From contig JAGXQZ010000075.1 in assembly GCA_018336015.1 (NCBI GenBank), positions 19,052-83,051 on the forward strand: 64,000 nucleotides of DNA, in the 5' to 3' direction. The notes under the pieces are model-generated. The model was given only the letters and a program-made list of their open reading frames with translations, was not told where the DNA came from and searched no databases. The DNA is from Algoriphagus sp. GTDB lineage: Bacteria; Bacteroidota; Bacteroidia; Cytophagales; Cyclobacteriaceae. Within the stretch, counting starts at the first letter, position 1. Every line of letters starts with the position of its first letter. This document shows, piece after piece, positions 36,292 through 44,140 of this stretch. The translations under genes were made by a program, and so were the position numbers.

Positions 36292-37638
36292 TTAATGAAA
36301 CAGTTTTTCCAAAGAAACTTTTGCCTCCGGCAAGGCAAAAACAATGGCTTTATCCCCTATTTGTAGTCTAAAATCACCATCAGGAATATATACTTCTTCA
36401 TCTCGGATCACTCCTGCTACCAAGGCTGTCTCCGGAAAATGCAGTTCTCGTATCGGGTGCTTGGTCAAACGGTTGGTTTTGCAGACACTGTATTGGATAA
36501 ATTCCGCATCGACCCCATAGATTCCGGATACAGCATCCACCGTACCTTTTTTAAGGTATCTGGAAATCTCATTGGCTGCCACCAATCGTTTGTTGATCAG
36601 AGAATCGACTCCAATACTATGAGAGATGTGGATGTATTCTCGGGTATCTACATGGGCAATAGTCTTATAAACTCCGTGATTTTTAGCCGAAAGACTAGTG
36701 ATGATATTAGTTTCAGAAGATTCGGTAAGTGCCAAAAATGCATCCATTTGCTCCAACCCCTCTTCCACTAGCATTTCGATATTTTTATAATCCCCATTGA
36801 TGACCAACGTATTCGGAAGGTGCTCGGCTAGCCATTTGCAACGTTCCTTTTCTTTATTCACCAAGGTGACGCGGTATTTATCCTGAAGCTTAATGGCTGT
36901 GGTGACTGCCATATCATCTCCACCGATAATCATGATATTTTTGATCTTGACCTTTTTTTGGCCAAGAGCCTCAATGATTGATTCTGAATTTTTCTTGTAA
37001 GAAATAAAATAGGCATGATCATTATTTCTCAGAATAGTATTTCCTCTGGGAATAATGGTCTTTTGATCCCTTACAATAGCGATAATCCGGATGTCCTCAT
37101 AAATCGGGTTGGACTTGGTATCCATGATTCGCTGATTGACCAGTGGATTGTATTGGTCAAGGGTAATCCCTACAATATTGAGTTTGCCTCCGCCAAAGTC
37201 AAAAACCTCCGTAAAGCTGGAGTTTTCAATCATGTTAAAAATCTCTCGCGAACAAAGCATAGTCGGAGAAATTAGGTTGTCAATACCCAAATTATTGAAA
37301 TAAGGGACATTGTCTTCCTTGAGGTAAGTATGGTTTCGAACCCTAGCCATCACCCGTTTAGCACCTAATTGCTTGGCAAGTAAAGCAGTCACAATATTGG
37401 TTTTTTCGGAAGTCGTAACTGCCAAGACCATTTGAGCTTGGTCAACATTAGCTTGCTGCAAAATATCCAGAGAGGTAGCGTCTCCTTGAATGGTCAGCAC
37501 ATCCAGCTTGGAAGCTGCATAATCCAAGACATCACGTTCGGTATCAATCAGGGTGATATCCTTGTTGTCATAACTCAATCGCTCAGCGAGGTGATATCCC
37601 ATATCTCCAGCGCCTGCGATCACAATACTCATTCCCAT
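36292..37638 (-). CDS. trkA: Trk system potassium transport protein TrkA
   Basis: The 448-residue cytoplasmic gate has two RCK units, each with an NAD-binding half (IVIAGAGDMGYHLAERLSYD with LIDTERD, and IMIIGGDDMAVTTAIKL) and a C-terminal TrkA_C half. In the second NAD-binding fold the glycine motif is GGDDMA rather than GxGxxG, so nucleotide binding there may be changed. It is followed directly by trkH. Confidence 0.95.
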   Translation of the reverse strand: MGMSIVIAGAGDMGYHLAERLSYDNKDITLIDTERDVLDYAASKLDVLTIQGDATSLDILQQANVDQAQMVLAVTTSEKTNIVTALLAKQLGAKRVMARVRNHTYLKEDNVPYFNNLGIDNLISPTMLCSREIFNMIENSSFTEVFDFGGGKLNIVGITLDQYNPLVNQRIMDTKSNPIYEDIRIIAIVRDQKTIIPRGNTILRNNDHAYFISYKKNSESIIEALGQKKVKIKNIMIIGGDDMAVTTAIKLQDKYRVTLVNKEKERCKWLAEHLPNTLVINGDYKNIEMLVEEGLEQMDAFLALTESSETNIITSLSAKNHGVYKTIAHVDTREYIHISHSIGVDSLINKRLVAANEISRYLKKGTVDAVSGIYGVDAEFIQYSVCKTNRLTKHPIRELHFPETALVAGVIRDEEVYIPDGDFRLQIGDKAIVFALPEAKVSLEKLFH

Positions 37639-37754
37639 AGAGGCAATTCTGGTGATCGAAGAAGTGGCAAAATTAAATGCTTTACCTGTGGTTTTCAGGA
37701 TTTAAGCCACTTTGTTTTCAAAACTTCAGAAAAGGTAAGTAAACAACCGAATTG

Positions 37755-37779
37755 AAAAAGCCTTTCGAGGCTTTTTTTT
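37755..37779 (-). terminator. Terminator of rmuC
   Basis: AAAAAGCCT (37755-37763) and AGGCTTTTT (37768-37776) form a 9-bp stem with a TTCG loop, T/A-rich on both sides. It follows the rmuC stop by 21 bases. It could also stop transcription from the other direction. Confidence 0.8.
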
Positions 37780-37799
37780 AGAATCAGACAAGGATTCCA

Positions 37800-39041
37800 T
37801 CAGTCATCCAATAGGTCTTTGGACTGGGCTTCAGGGAGTTCTTGGATTTCTTTAAGCTTACGCTGAATCACCCTCGTCCGCACTCCCACCAACTTGTCCA
37901 ACTCCGAATTTGCCTCGGTGAGTTTCTTTTGGGTTCGTTCCAGCAATTCTCCAAACTTCCCAAATTCAGTCTTAATCGCTCCCAAGACCTGCCACACTTC
38001 CGCACTTCTTTTTTGGATGGCCAAGGTGCGAAATCCCATTTGAAGGGAATTTAAAATTGCCGAAAGCGTTGTTGGTCCGGTGACAATGACTTTGTAATCC
38101 TGCTGCATCTGCTGGGCTAGCCCTGGTTCCCTAAGGATCTCTGCATAAAGGCTTTCTACTGGAAGAAAAAGAATGGCAAAATCTGTTGTACCGGGGGGAT
38201 GAATGTATTTGGATTGGATATCAGCAGCTGATTTTTTTACTGCTTTGATCAGTTCGGCTCGGGAAAAGTCAATCGTAGTTTTGTCATTGGCTTCATAAGC
38301 ATCTACCAATCTCAAGTAGGATTCTTGAGGAAACTTGGAATCAATCGGTAACAATACAGCCTCTTCCTGACCGGGCATTTTGATGGCAAACTCCACCCGA
38401 TCTCTCGAGCCATTCACAGAAGCATTGACAAGATATTGATCCGGAGAAAGCAGGTTTTCCAAGATGGCCTGAAGCTGGTATTCACCCAACACCCCACGAC
38501 TTTTTACATTTGTCAAGACTCTCTTGAGATCCCCCACTCCATTGGCTAGGCTTTGCATTTCACCCAGACCCTTTTGGACCGCTTGAAGCTGATTACTTAC
38601 CAGCTCAAAGGATTGGCCTAATCTGGTTTCGAGTGTTTTTTGTAGCTTTTCGTCAACAGTCTCTCGAATCTTCTCAAGTCGCTCTTCGGTATTCTTGACC
38701 AGTTCCTCTTGTCTACGACTGAGCTCGGAAAGCTTTTCACGCTGCATGTTGCTGAGATCCTGCATCGATTGTCTGACAGTGTCCCCAAATTGTCTCAAGG
38801 CTTCATTTTGATCTTTGGAACCTGATCGTTGGTTTTCAAAAACCAATTGAAACTGTCGAATCAGATTTTCTGAGGACTCTTTCCTTGCCTCAGTCAGAGC
38901 CAGATTGATGTCTCGATTGATGCGTTGGAGATCATCTCGAAGAAGTTGATTTTCCTTTGACTTATTTCTTCCTGAAAGGAAAATTAAAATGAGGGCCACC
39001 TGCGAGGCCAACAAAAGATAAATCAGAAATTCAATCTGCAT
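37800..39041 (-). CDS. rmuC: RmuC-family DNA recombination protein
   Basis: From ATG 39041 the protein has about 413 residues: one N-terminal membrane anchor (IEFLIYLLLASQVALILIFL), a long coiled coil (about 30-180, heptads rich in L, E, K and Q), and the RmuC nuclease-like domain (LKRVLTNVKSRGVLGEYQLQAIL, IDSKFPQESYLRLV, SKYIHPPGTTDFAILFLPVESLYAE). RmuC limits DNA inversions in E. coli and is thought to be a membrane-tethered nuclease. The frame opens eight codons earlier at a TTG. The start overlaps the preceding hydrolase stop by 11 bases. Confidence 0.93.
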   Translation of the reverse strand: MQIEFLIYLLLASQVALILIFLSGRNKSKENQLLRDDLQRINRDINLALTEARKESSENLIRQFQLVFENQRSGSKDQNEALRQFGDTVRQSMQDLSNMQREKLSELSRRQEELVKNTEERLEKIRETVDEKLQKTLETRLGQSFELVSNQLQAVQKGLGEMQSLANGVGDLKRVLTNVKSRGVLGEYQLQAILENLLSPDQYLVNASVNGSRDRVEFAIKMPGQEEAVLLPIDSKFPQESYLRLVDAYEANDKTTIDFSRAELIKAVKKSAADIQSKYIHPPGTTDFAILFLPVESLYAEILREPGLAQQMQQDYKVIVTGPTTLSAILNSLQMGFRTLAIQKRSAEVWQVLGAIKTEFGKFGELLERTQKKLTEANSELDKLVGVRTRVIQRKLKEIQELPEAQSKDLLDD

Positions 39042-40047
39042 AAGCCACTTGTTTGGGTGGCTCAAGATAGTTTTTTCTTACTTCTACCCCGAGAAAGCTT
39101 AGGTATTCTGCGACAGACTCCGTCGGGATTTCCTCCATGGGCACATGACCTGCTTCCTCAAAGATCACCAGATTAGAACCTGGAATGGCTTTTTCCAAGG
39201 CCTGACCTTGTGCAAGCGGAATCCAGGTATCCTTCGCTCCCCAAAGTATCAAAGTCGGCATCGCAATTCGGTCAAACTGGATTGAGGAAGCTCTAGGTTG
39301 AGTCAAGCGGTCGATCGTAGCCTGCCTATTTCCTTCCCTTAGCAGCAATTCATAGTACCTCGTGACCGCTTGATCCGTGACTTTTTTATCAACCCCATAG
39401 ACCTCTTTCATGTTCATCGCAAACAAAAACTTAGGCGTGCACTTCAGAAGTATTTTGGAAAAAATTGGGTTGGTCGCCACTTTAAAAATCCACGCACCAC
39501 CACCTCTTTGCTGAGTTTGGGTAGAATCGAGCACTCTTGTATCTCTCCTAGGTGCTCCGGAGGCATCGATCAGATTCAATGAAAGTACCCTATCCGGACG
39601 ATCAGAAGCTACTTGCAGCGCAACAGCCCCACCCATGGAATTGCCCGCAAGGTGAAATTTGGGAAGATTTAGCTTTTCTGCCAGTAAAAGCACCAAGCGA
39701 CTGTAATCCTCAATTGAATATCGCTTCAACTCATCCGGGCCAGTCAATCCATGCCCGGGAAAGTCCAACGAGATCGTCATGTAATACGGACTCAACTCTT
39801 GCTGCCATACCTCCCAAGTATGAAGGGAAGAAAAGCTGCCATGAAGTAAAAAGATAGGCTCACCCTCTCCCAGAAATCGAACATGGACATTTACTCCATC
39901 GACTTCTATAAAATGAGACTGTGGAGTAAGGTATTTTTCGTTTGCTTCATCAGCGGAAATATCACTTCTGAAGAGCAAAGCCAAAAAAAACACCAAGGAA
40001 AGCACCACCAAAGCGAGTACTTTCAAAATCCGATTAACCCAACGCAT
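39031..40047 (-). CDS. Alpha/beta hydrolase with N-terminal membrane anchor
   Basis: The protein is about 338 residues from ATG 40047. One hydrophobic helix (ILKVLALVVLSLVFFLALLF) is followed by an alpha/beta-hydrolase domain with the oxyanion HGS (IFLLHGSFSS), nucleophile elbow GNSMGGAV, acid LWGAKDTWIP and histidine EEAGHVPMEE. The triad is complete. The substrate is unknown. It overlaps rmuC and is probably co-transcribed with it. Confidence 0.88.
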   Translation of the reverse strand: MRWVNRILKVLALVVLSLVFFLALLFRSDISADEANEKYLTPQSHFIEVDGVNVHVRFLGEGEPIFLLHGSFSSLHTWEVWQQELSPYYMTISLDFPGHGLTGPDELKRYSIEDYSRLVLLLAEKLNLPKFHLAGNSMGGAVALQVASDRPDRVLSLNLIDASGAPRRDTRVLDSTQTQQRGGGAWIFKVATNPIFSKILLKCTPKFLFAMNMKEVYGVDKKVTDQAVTRYYELLLREGNRQATIDRLTQPRASSIQFDRIAMPTLILWGAKDTWIPLAQGQALEKAIPGSNLVIFEEAGHVPMEEIPTESVAEYLSFLGVEVRKNYLEPPKQVAYAD

Positions 40048-40124
40048 GCTATAATTTTTCCAAGTGGTAAACAAAACCTACAAAAAATCTTCCCAAATCT
40101 CTATTTTCCCGAAAACTTCCATCC

Positions 40125-41351
40125 GTGAACCCAAAAAAAATCCTGGCATCCATAGGTCCCGGTCCCTTAATCACAGCAGCATTTATCGGCCCCGGCACTG
40201 TTACGGTTTGTACATTGGCAGGAATCCGATTTGATTACACTTTGCTTTGGGCACTGGTGCTAAGCATTGTAGCCACAGTTTTTCTTCAGGAATTATCCGG
40301 AAGATTGGGAATCGTGACTGGAAAAGACCTTAGCGAACTAGTACGATCGCAGAAAGGAAACAAAAGCATTCGAATAGGAATCATAGCCTTGATTCTGATT
40401 GCGATCGGCCTTGGAAACGCTGCCTATCAAGGTGGAAATATCTCAGGATCAAATCTAGGCTTAGGGATTTTTTTGAAATTCCCCGTTTGGAACATGGGGC
40501 CACTTTCGATTCAATCAGGCAATCTGACTATAGGAATACTCGCCTTGGTGCTGCTCTGGTCGGGCAATTATAAACGACTCGAACAGCTTTTGGTAGGCTT
40601 GGTCCTACTCATGTCAATTGCCTTTTTAGGTACGTCGATCTTGATCAAACCTGATTTTGGCTTGCTTTTCCATGGCTTTATTCCCTCTTTTTCTACAGAA
40701 AAATTCCCCACGATCGTAGCCCTGATCGGTACCACCGTCGTTCCTTACAACCTATTTCTATACGCTAGCCTAGTCAAAAAACAATGGAAAAATGCAGATG
40801 ACCTTCCAAAAATGACCAGGGACATCAGTATATCTGTGATTTTGGGCGGAATTGTATCCATGGCTATTTTGGTTGTTGGGGCAGCCAACCCGTCTGAAAA
40901 TTTGGAAACAGCACAAGATATCGCACGAGGTCTGACGGGAGTTTTTGGGGCATTTGGCACTTACTTAATGGGATTTGGCCTCCTCGCCGCCGGACTTACT
41001 TCCTCTCTCACCGCACCACTTGCCGGTGGATTGGTGATTTGCGGGATACTAGGGTGGAACCAAGACATTCGATCCAAATCGATGAGAGCAAGCATGGGAG
41101 GCATTTTGCTCTTAGGAATTATTTTCTCCTCCTTTGGCATCAAGCCCGTCACATTGATCACTTTGGCACAACTCGCAAATGGTGTACTGCTACCGGTAAT
41201 CAGCGCATGGTTGATTTGGGCAGCAAGTCAAAAATCCCTTCTTGGATCTCGTGCGTTGAGTTCAAAAGCTATTGTATTTGGATTAGTTATTTGGCTGATC
41301 ACACTCATACTTGGTCTCAAGAGTGTTGGGGCTGTCATGGGTTGGTTTTAA
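40125..41351 (+). CDS. Divergent NRAMP-family transporter lacking DPGN and MPH
   Basis: The 408-residue GTG-start protein has about eleven membrane helices and NRAMP/MntH similarity in TM1 (SIGPGPLITAAFIGPGTVTV) and TM2 onward. In classical NRAMP, TM1 has DPGN and TM6 has MPH, which bind Mn2+/Fe2+. Here the TM1 site reads GPGT (residues 22-25) and TM6 reads VPYN (206-209), so the ligand Asp, Asn and Met are all absent. This indicates a different substrate from MntH, perhaps a harder cation or a non-metal solute. The true substrate is unknown. Confidence 0.85.
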   Translation: MNPKKILASIGPGPLITAAFIGPGTVTVCTLAGIRFDYTLLWALVLSIVATVFLQELSGRLGIVTGKDLSELVRSQKGNKSIRIGIIALILIAIGLGNAAYQGGNISGSNLGLGIFLKFPVWNMGPLSIQSGNLTIGILALVLLWSGNYKRLEQLLVGLVLLMSIAFLGTSILIKPDFGLLFHGFIPSFSTEKFPTIVALIGTTVVPYNLFLYASLVKKQWKNADDLPKMTRDISISVILGGIVSMAILVVGAANPSENLETAQDIARGLTGVFGAFGTYLMGFGLLAAGLTSSLTAPLAGGLVICGILGWNQDIRSKSMRASMGGILLLGIIFSSFGIKPVTLITLAQLANGVLLPVISAWLIWAASQKSLLGSRALSSKAIVFGLVIWLITLILGLKSVGAVMGWF

Positions 41352-41513
41352 TGATTGTATTTTTCAAAAAATTATAAACCATCTATCACAATACTTTATA
41401 CAAAAAGACAACATCAAGTCCATTTGGTAGAAATCACTTTGATTGAATCAAAAAAACATGAACTTGCCTATTCTGAAATTTTCCTCTGCCATCAAACAAC
41501 AAACCCTTCACCT

Positions 41514-42263
41514 ATGAAACGATTCACTTTACTTTCCAGTCTGCTTTTTGTGGTTGCATTCTCTCTGGCTTCACTTGCCCAACAAGCAAGCTATCTGGGT
41601 ACCAAGCCTCCAAAAGGCGCCAAACTGTACCTCGATGGCACCAAAGAATCGCTTCATAAAAACTGGAAATATTGGGAAGGGCCTCGTTTTTCGGGTGAAA
41701 TGCCAATCAAATGGCCTGAAACCATTGATCCTGTAGATGGGAAAAAGGCGATTTCATCCAATGATCCTGCCGGTGCCGGAGGAAAGTACGGAGCTGCAGA
41801 CATTGTGACAAAAGACGAATTCAGAGATTTTGAAGCCCACGTCGAGTTTTTGATCTTGAAGGAAAAAGGAAACAGTGGCGTTTACCTTCAAAACCGCTAC
41901 GAAATCCAAATTCTGGATGGAGATTATGGCCTGCATGGCATGGCCGCAGTGATTAATGAAAAACTTCCTTCACAACAGGCTTATAATGGCGTTGGAAAGT
42001 GGAATGCCTACGATATTAAGTTTCGTGCTGCCCGATTTGAAAATGGAAAACTGACTGAAAAAGCCAGAGTCACTGTTTTCTTCAACGGGGTAAAAATCCA
42101 TGACAATGTCGAAATCCAGCAAGTTTGGGGTGGGCCTAATTCCGGCATCGATGGTGGAAATGATGGAGGAAAAGGCATCACTGATACCCCAGGTGGTCTA
42201 AAACTTCAAGCCGAAGGCCATGATGTGCTCTATCGCAATATTTGGATTAAGGCGGTGAAGTGA
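41514..42263 (+). CDS. Secreted DUF1080 (3-keto-disaccharide hydrolase-like) protein
   Basis: Starting at ATG 41514 gives 249 residues with a signal peptide (RFTLLSSLLFVVAFSLASLA, cleavage before QQAS). The mature part is a DUF1080 concanavalin-like fold: KLYLDGTKESL, DEFRDFEAHVEFLILKEKGNSGVYLQNRYEIQILD, KWNAYDIKFRAARF, VTVFFNGVKIHDN, and a final GGLKLQAEGHDVLYRNIWIK. DUF1080 domains bind or cleave modified glycans in Bacteroidota. An upstream extension of the frame to 41355 shows no signal and is not used. The heptamer array begins right after its stop. Confidence 0.87.
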   Translation: MKRFTLLSSLLFVVAFSLASLAQQASYLGTKPPKGAKLYLDGTKESLHKNWKYWEGPRFSGEMPIKWPETIDPVDGKKAISSNDPAGAGGKYGAADIVTKDEFRDFEAHVEFLILKEKGNSGVYLQNRYEIQILDGDYGLHGMAAVINEKLPSQQAYNGVGKWNAYDIKFRAARFENGKLTEKARVTVFFNGVKIHDNVEIQQVWGGPNSGIDGGNDGGKGITDTPGGLKLQAEGHDVLYRNIWIKAVK

Positions 42264-42375
42264 GTTAGTGACCAGTGATCAGTGAACAGTGGTCAGTCGC
42301 AGTAATCAGAAGCTAGTCAAAGCAAATAGTGACAGTTCTTGTAAATAGTAAAAAGTGATCAGTCGCAGTCAGTAC
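42264..42375 (+). repeat. Left heptamer array flanking the four-helix-bundle gene
   Basis: Beginning three bases after the DUF1080 stop codon, four clean heptamers AGTGACC, AGTGATC, AGTGAAC and AGTGGTC run from 42267 to 42294, followed by AGTCGCA. Degenerate repeats continue, and AGTGATC with AGTCGCA recur at 42354-42367. The word AGTCGCAGT is found at 42295 and 42361, and in inverted form once in the right array (43051-43059). Confidence 0.85.
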
Positions 42376-42430
42376 AATGAGAATGTAGAGAACATCAGCT
42401 CGTAAAATCATTGAGGAATTTTGGTTTTGG

Positions 42431-42463
42431 GGGTCAGCTTAGTAGTAATAGCTGACCCATTTT
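42431..42463 (+). terminator. Hairpin between DUF1080 and the four-helix-bundle gene
   Basis: GGGTCAGCT (42431-42439) pairs perfectly with AGCTGACCC (42450-42458) over a 10-base loop. On the plus strand ATTTTTC follows, so it could end DUF1080 transcription. On the minus strand CCCCAAAACC follows, which is poorer for termination of the four-helix-bundle gene. Confidence 0.65.
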
Positions 42464-42475
42464 TCTATTAAGATT

Positions 42476-42856
42476 CTAGCTTTTAGGTTGAAGTTTTGAT
42501 CCGAATTTTTCAGGATTAAGCATCATGAAATTCAATAGTTTTCCTATTTCAATCACCTCAGAAACCAATCTTTCGTGGGTAACTCTTTCGATATAATCAC
42601 ATGAAAATGCGAATTCAAGCCAAACATGAGTTTCACTATTCTCCATATCAGCATCACTAAGTTTTGAAATGAAGTGGGCTTGATACTTTCTTTTTCGATA
42701 AGATTCTGCAATACAAGCACAAACTGACCTGCTAGATCTCCTTATTTGATCTGTTAAAGAATATTTTTCTTCTTTTGGAAAACCTTTGGAGAGTTGAAAA
42801 ATCTCCATCGAAAGCTTGAATGCCTTTTGATAGGCTAAAAGTTCTTTGAAGTCCAT
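42476..42856 (-). CDS. Four-helix-bundle protein (S23/IVS, Avd-related family)
   Basis: The 126-residue protein matches the four-helix-bundle family first seen in 23S rRNA intervening sequences: MDFKELLAYQKAFKLSMEIFQLSKGFPKEEKYSLTDQIRRSSRSVCACIAESYRKR (as two helices), then YQAHFISKLSDADMENSETHVWLEFA and the C-terminal helix. The diagnostic words are AY/F-KLS-F-P-EEKYSLTDQIRRSS-R-S-IAE-R. The family is structurally related to Avd of diversity-generating retroelements, but no reverse transcriptase is near. It lies between the two inverted heptamer arrays. Function is unproven. Confidence 0.9.
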   Translation of the reverse strand: MDFKELLAYQKAFKLSMEIFQLSKGFPKEEKYSLTDQIRRSSRSVCACIAESYRKRKYQAHFISKLSDADMENSETHVWLEFAFSCDYIERVTHERLVSEVIEIGKLLNFMMLNPEKFGSKLQPKS

Positions 42857-42990
42857 GTTACTATTTTGGCCTTAATAAATCTAACAAAAAATAGCCTAAA
42901 CTTTTAATAAACTCACGCTATTACTAGATCCTATAATTAAGGTCCTCACCCGTGGAAATATCCTGTTATAACCTGCACTATATTAACTCA

Positions 42991-43072
42991 GACTGACCAA
43001 TGTGCTCAAAACTGTGACTGATCTTTGATCACTGTGACTGATCACTGACCACTGCGACTTCTCACTCAAAAT
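42991..43072 (-). repeat. Right heptamer array, inverted relative to the left one
   Basis: Units such as ACTGATC, TTTGATC, ACTGACC and ACTTCTC, interspersed with six-base units (ACTGTG, ACTGCG), run up to the HIT stop codon at 43066-43068, which is part of the last unit. The reverse complement contains CAGTGATCAGT and CAGTGGTCAGT, both also present in the left array, and AGTCGCAGT. Confidence 0.85.
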
Positions 43073-43458
43073 CCTAGTCGGATGGTAGAAGCAATTTCTG
43101 CCAATTCCTCAGGACTCAGTTTTAACTTAGGTCTGGTAAAATTGATGTCATCCATCGTCCTCAAGGGTACCAAGTGAATGTGCACGTGGGGAACTTCCAA
43201 ACCAATCACTGCCACACCGATTCGGGTGCATTGAATGGTCTTGTCCATAGCTTTAGCCACTGTTTGGGCGAAAAGGTGAAGGGCTGCCAATTCATCAGGC
43301 TCCATAGCAAAAATATAATTCACTTCTCGCTTGGGTACTACCAACACATGGCCTTTAACCAAAGGCATGATGTCCAAAAATGCGATGTGCTGCTCGTCCT
43401 CTGCAATGATTTGAGCGGGGATTTCACGGTTGATGATTTTGGTAAAGATGCTTGCCAT
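43066..43458 (-). CDS. HIT-family (histidine triad) nucleotide hydrolase
   Basis: The 130-residue protein has IFTKIINREIPAQIIAEDEQHIAFLD, then VKGHVLVVPKREV and the triad HVHIHLVPL with the catalytic His. HIT proteins of this size hydrolyse nucleoside phosphoramidates or dinucleotides. Its stop overlaps the last unit of the right heptamer array, so the array may have replaced its original downstream sequence. Confidence 0.93.
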   Translation of the reverse strand: MASIFTKIINREIPAQIIAEDEQHIAFLDIMPLVKGHVLVVPKREVNYIFAMEPDELAALHLFAQTVAKAMDKTIQCTRIGVAVIGLEVPHVHIHLVPLRTMDDINFTRPKLKLSPEELAEIASTIRLGF

Positions 43459-43471
43459 AACTTTTCAGAAT

Positions 43472-43500
43472 TAAAAAATCCCGATAGACCTACCGGGATT
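43472..43500 (-). terminator. Terminator of greA
   Basis: AATCCCG (43477-43483) and CGGGATT (43494-43500) form a 7-bp stem with T-run TTTTTT on the minus strand, 12 bases after the greA stop. Confidence 0.85.
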
Positions 43501-43511
43501 CGATAAGATAG

Positions 43512-43985
43512 TTAATACGTGATTTCGAGGATTTCGAATTGAAGTGTTCCTGCAGGAGCATTGATCTCAGCAATCTCGCCTACTGTTTTACCAACCAAAC
43601 CTTTTCCAAACGGAGATGCCAAGGAAATCTTGCCCGCTTTCAAATCGGCTTCTTCCTCTGAAACCAATTTGTAACTCACGGTCATTCCATTTTTTACATT
43701 TTTAATTTTAACTGTGCTAAGAATACCCACTTTGGAGCTATCCATCTGTGAATTGTCCAACACACGCGCATTGCCTACGACAGCTTCCAACTTAGCAATT
43801 TTCAATTCGAGAAGGCCCTGAGCATCTTTTGCAGCATCATATTCAGCATTTTCGCTAAGATCACCTTTGTCTCTGGCTTCAGCGATCTGACGCGCAATAT
43901 CTGCTCTTCCTTTGGTCTTCAATTCCTGAAGTTCATCTTTCAATCTCTTTAGTCCCTCTTCGGTGTAATACTGTACTTTTGACAT
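43512..43985 (-). CDS. greA: Transcription elongation factor GreA
   Basis: GreA rescues backtracked RNA polymerase by cleaving nascent RNA. The 157-residue protein (start ATG 43985) has the coiled-coil finger (TEEGLKRLKDELQELK, ARDKGDLSENAEYDAAKDAQ with the catalytic acidic tip DLSENAEY) and the C-terminal FKBP-like domain (LASPFGKGLVGKTVGEIAEI). A longer in-frame start at 44030 would lie inside the hairpin 44011-44056 and is rejected. Confidence 0.96.
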   Translation of the reverse strand: MSKVQYYTEEGLKRLKDELQELKTKGRADIARQIAEARDKGDLSENAEYDAAKDAQGLLELKIAKLEAVVGNARVLDNSQMDSSKVGILSTVKIKNVKNGMTVSYKLVSEEEADLKAGKISLASPFGKGLVGKTVGEIAEINAPAGTLQFEILEITY

Positions 43986-44010
43986 AGCTAACTGATTTTC
44001 GAAAGGCACA

Positions 44011-44056
44011 AAAAACAAAGTAACGGTCACTTGTCGGAGACCGTTACTTTGTTTTT
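44011..44056 (-). promoter_or_regulatory. Terminator-like hairpin in the greA leader (attenuator candidate)
   Basis: A perfect 18-bp stem (44011-44028 with 44039-44056) closes a 10-base loop and, on the minus strand, ends in TTTTT. It lies between a consensus promoter (44073-44102) and the greA ATG (43985), so the transcript from that promoter must pass it. In E. coli a terminator in the greA leader yields short RNAs and limits greA expression. An equivalent role here is inference. Confidence 0.8.
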
Positions 44057-44072
44057 GCCTTTATGTACGTTG

Positions 44073-44102
44073 CAAAGATAGGAAAGCATTTCGACAAAGC
44101 AA
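44073..44102 (-). promoter_or_regulatory. Bacteroidota-type promoter for greA
   Basis: On the minus strand TTG (44100-44102), 19 bases, then TATCTTTG (44073-44080) match the consensus perfectly. Transcription should start near 44066, ten bases before the hairpin. Confidence 0.78.
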
Positions 44103-44140
44103 GCCACAAAACACTGCGAAAAAGCCCAATTTGAGGGATT

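Noticed and set aside
41355..41513. 53-codon N-terminal extension of the DUF1080 protein
   Set aside because: The signal peptide begins at 41514. The extension would bury it and has a random composition.
42264..43072. CRISPR-like array or diversity-generating retroelement
   Set aside because: The heptamers have no spacers of constant length and are degenerate, and there is no cas gene. The four-helix-bundle gene is Avd-related, but no reverse transcriptase, template repeat or variable repeat is present.
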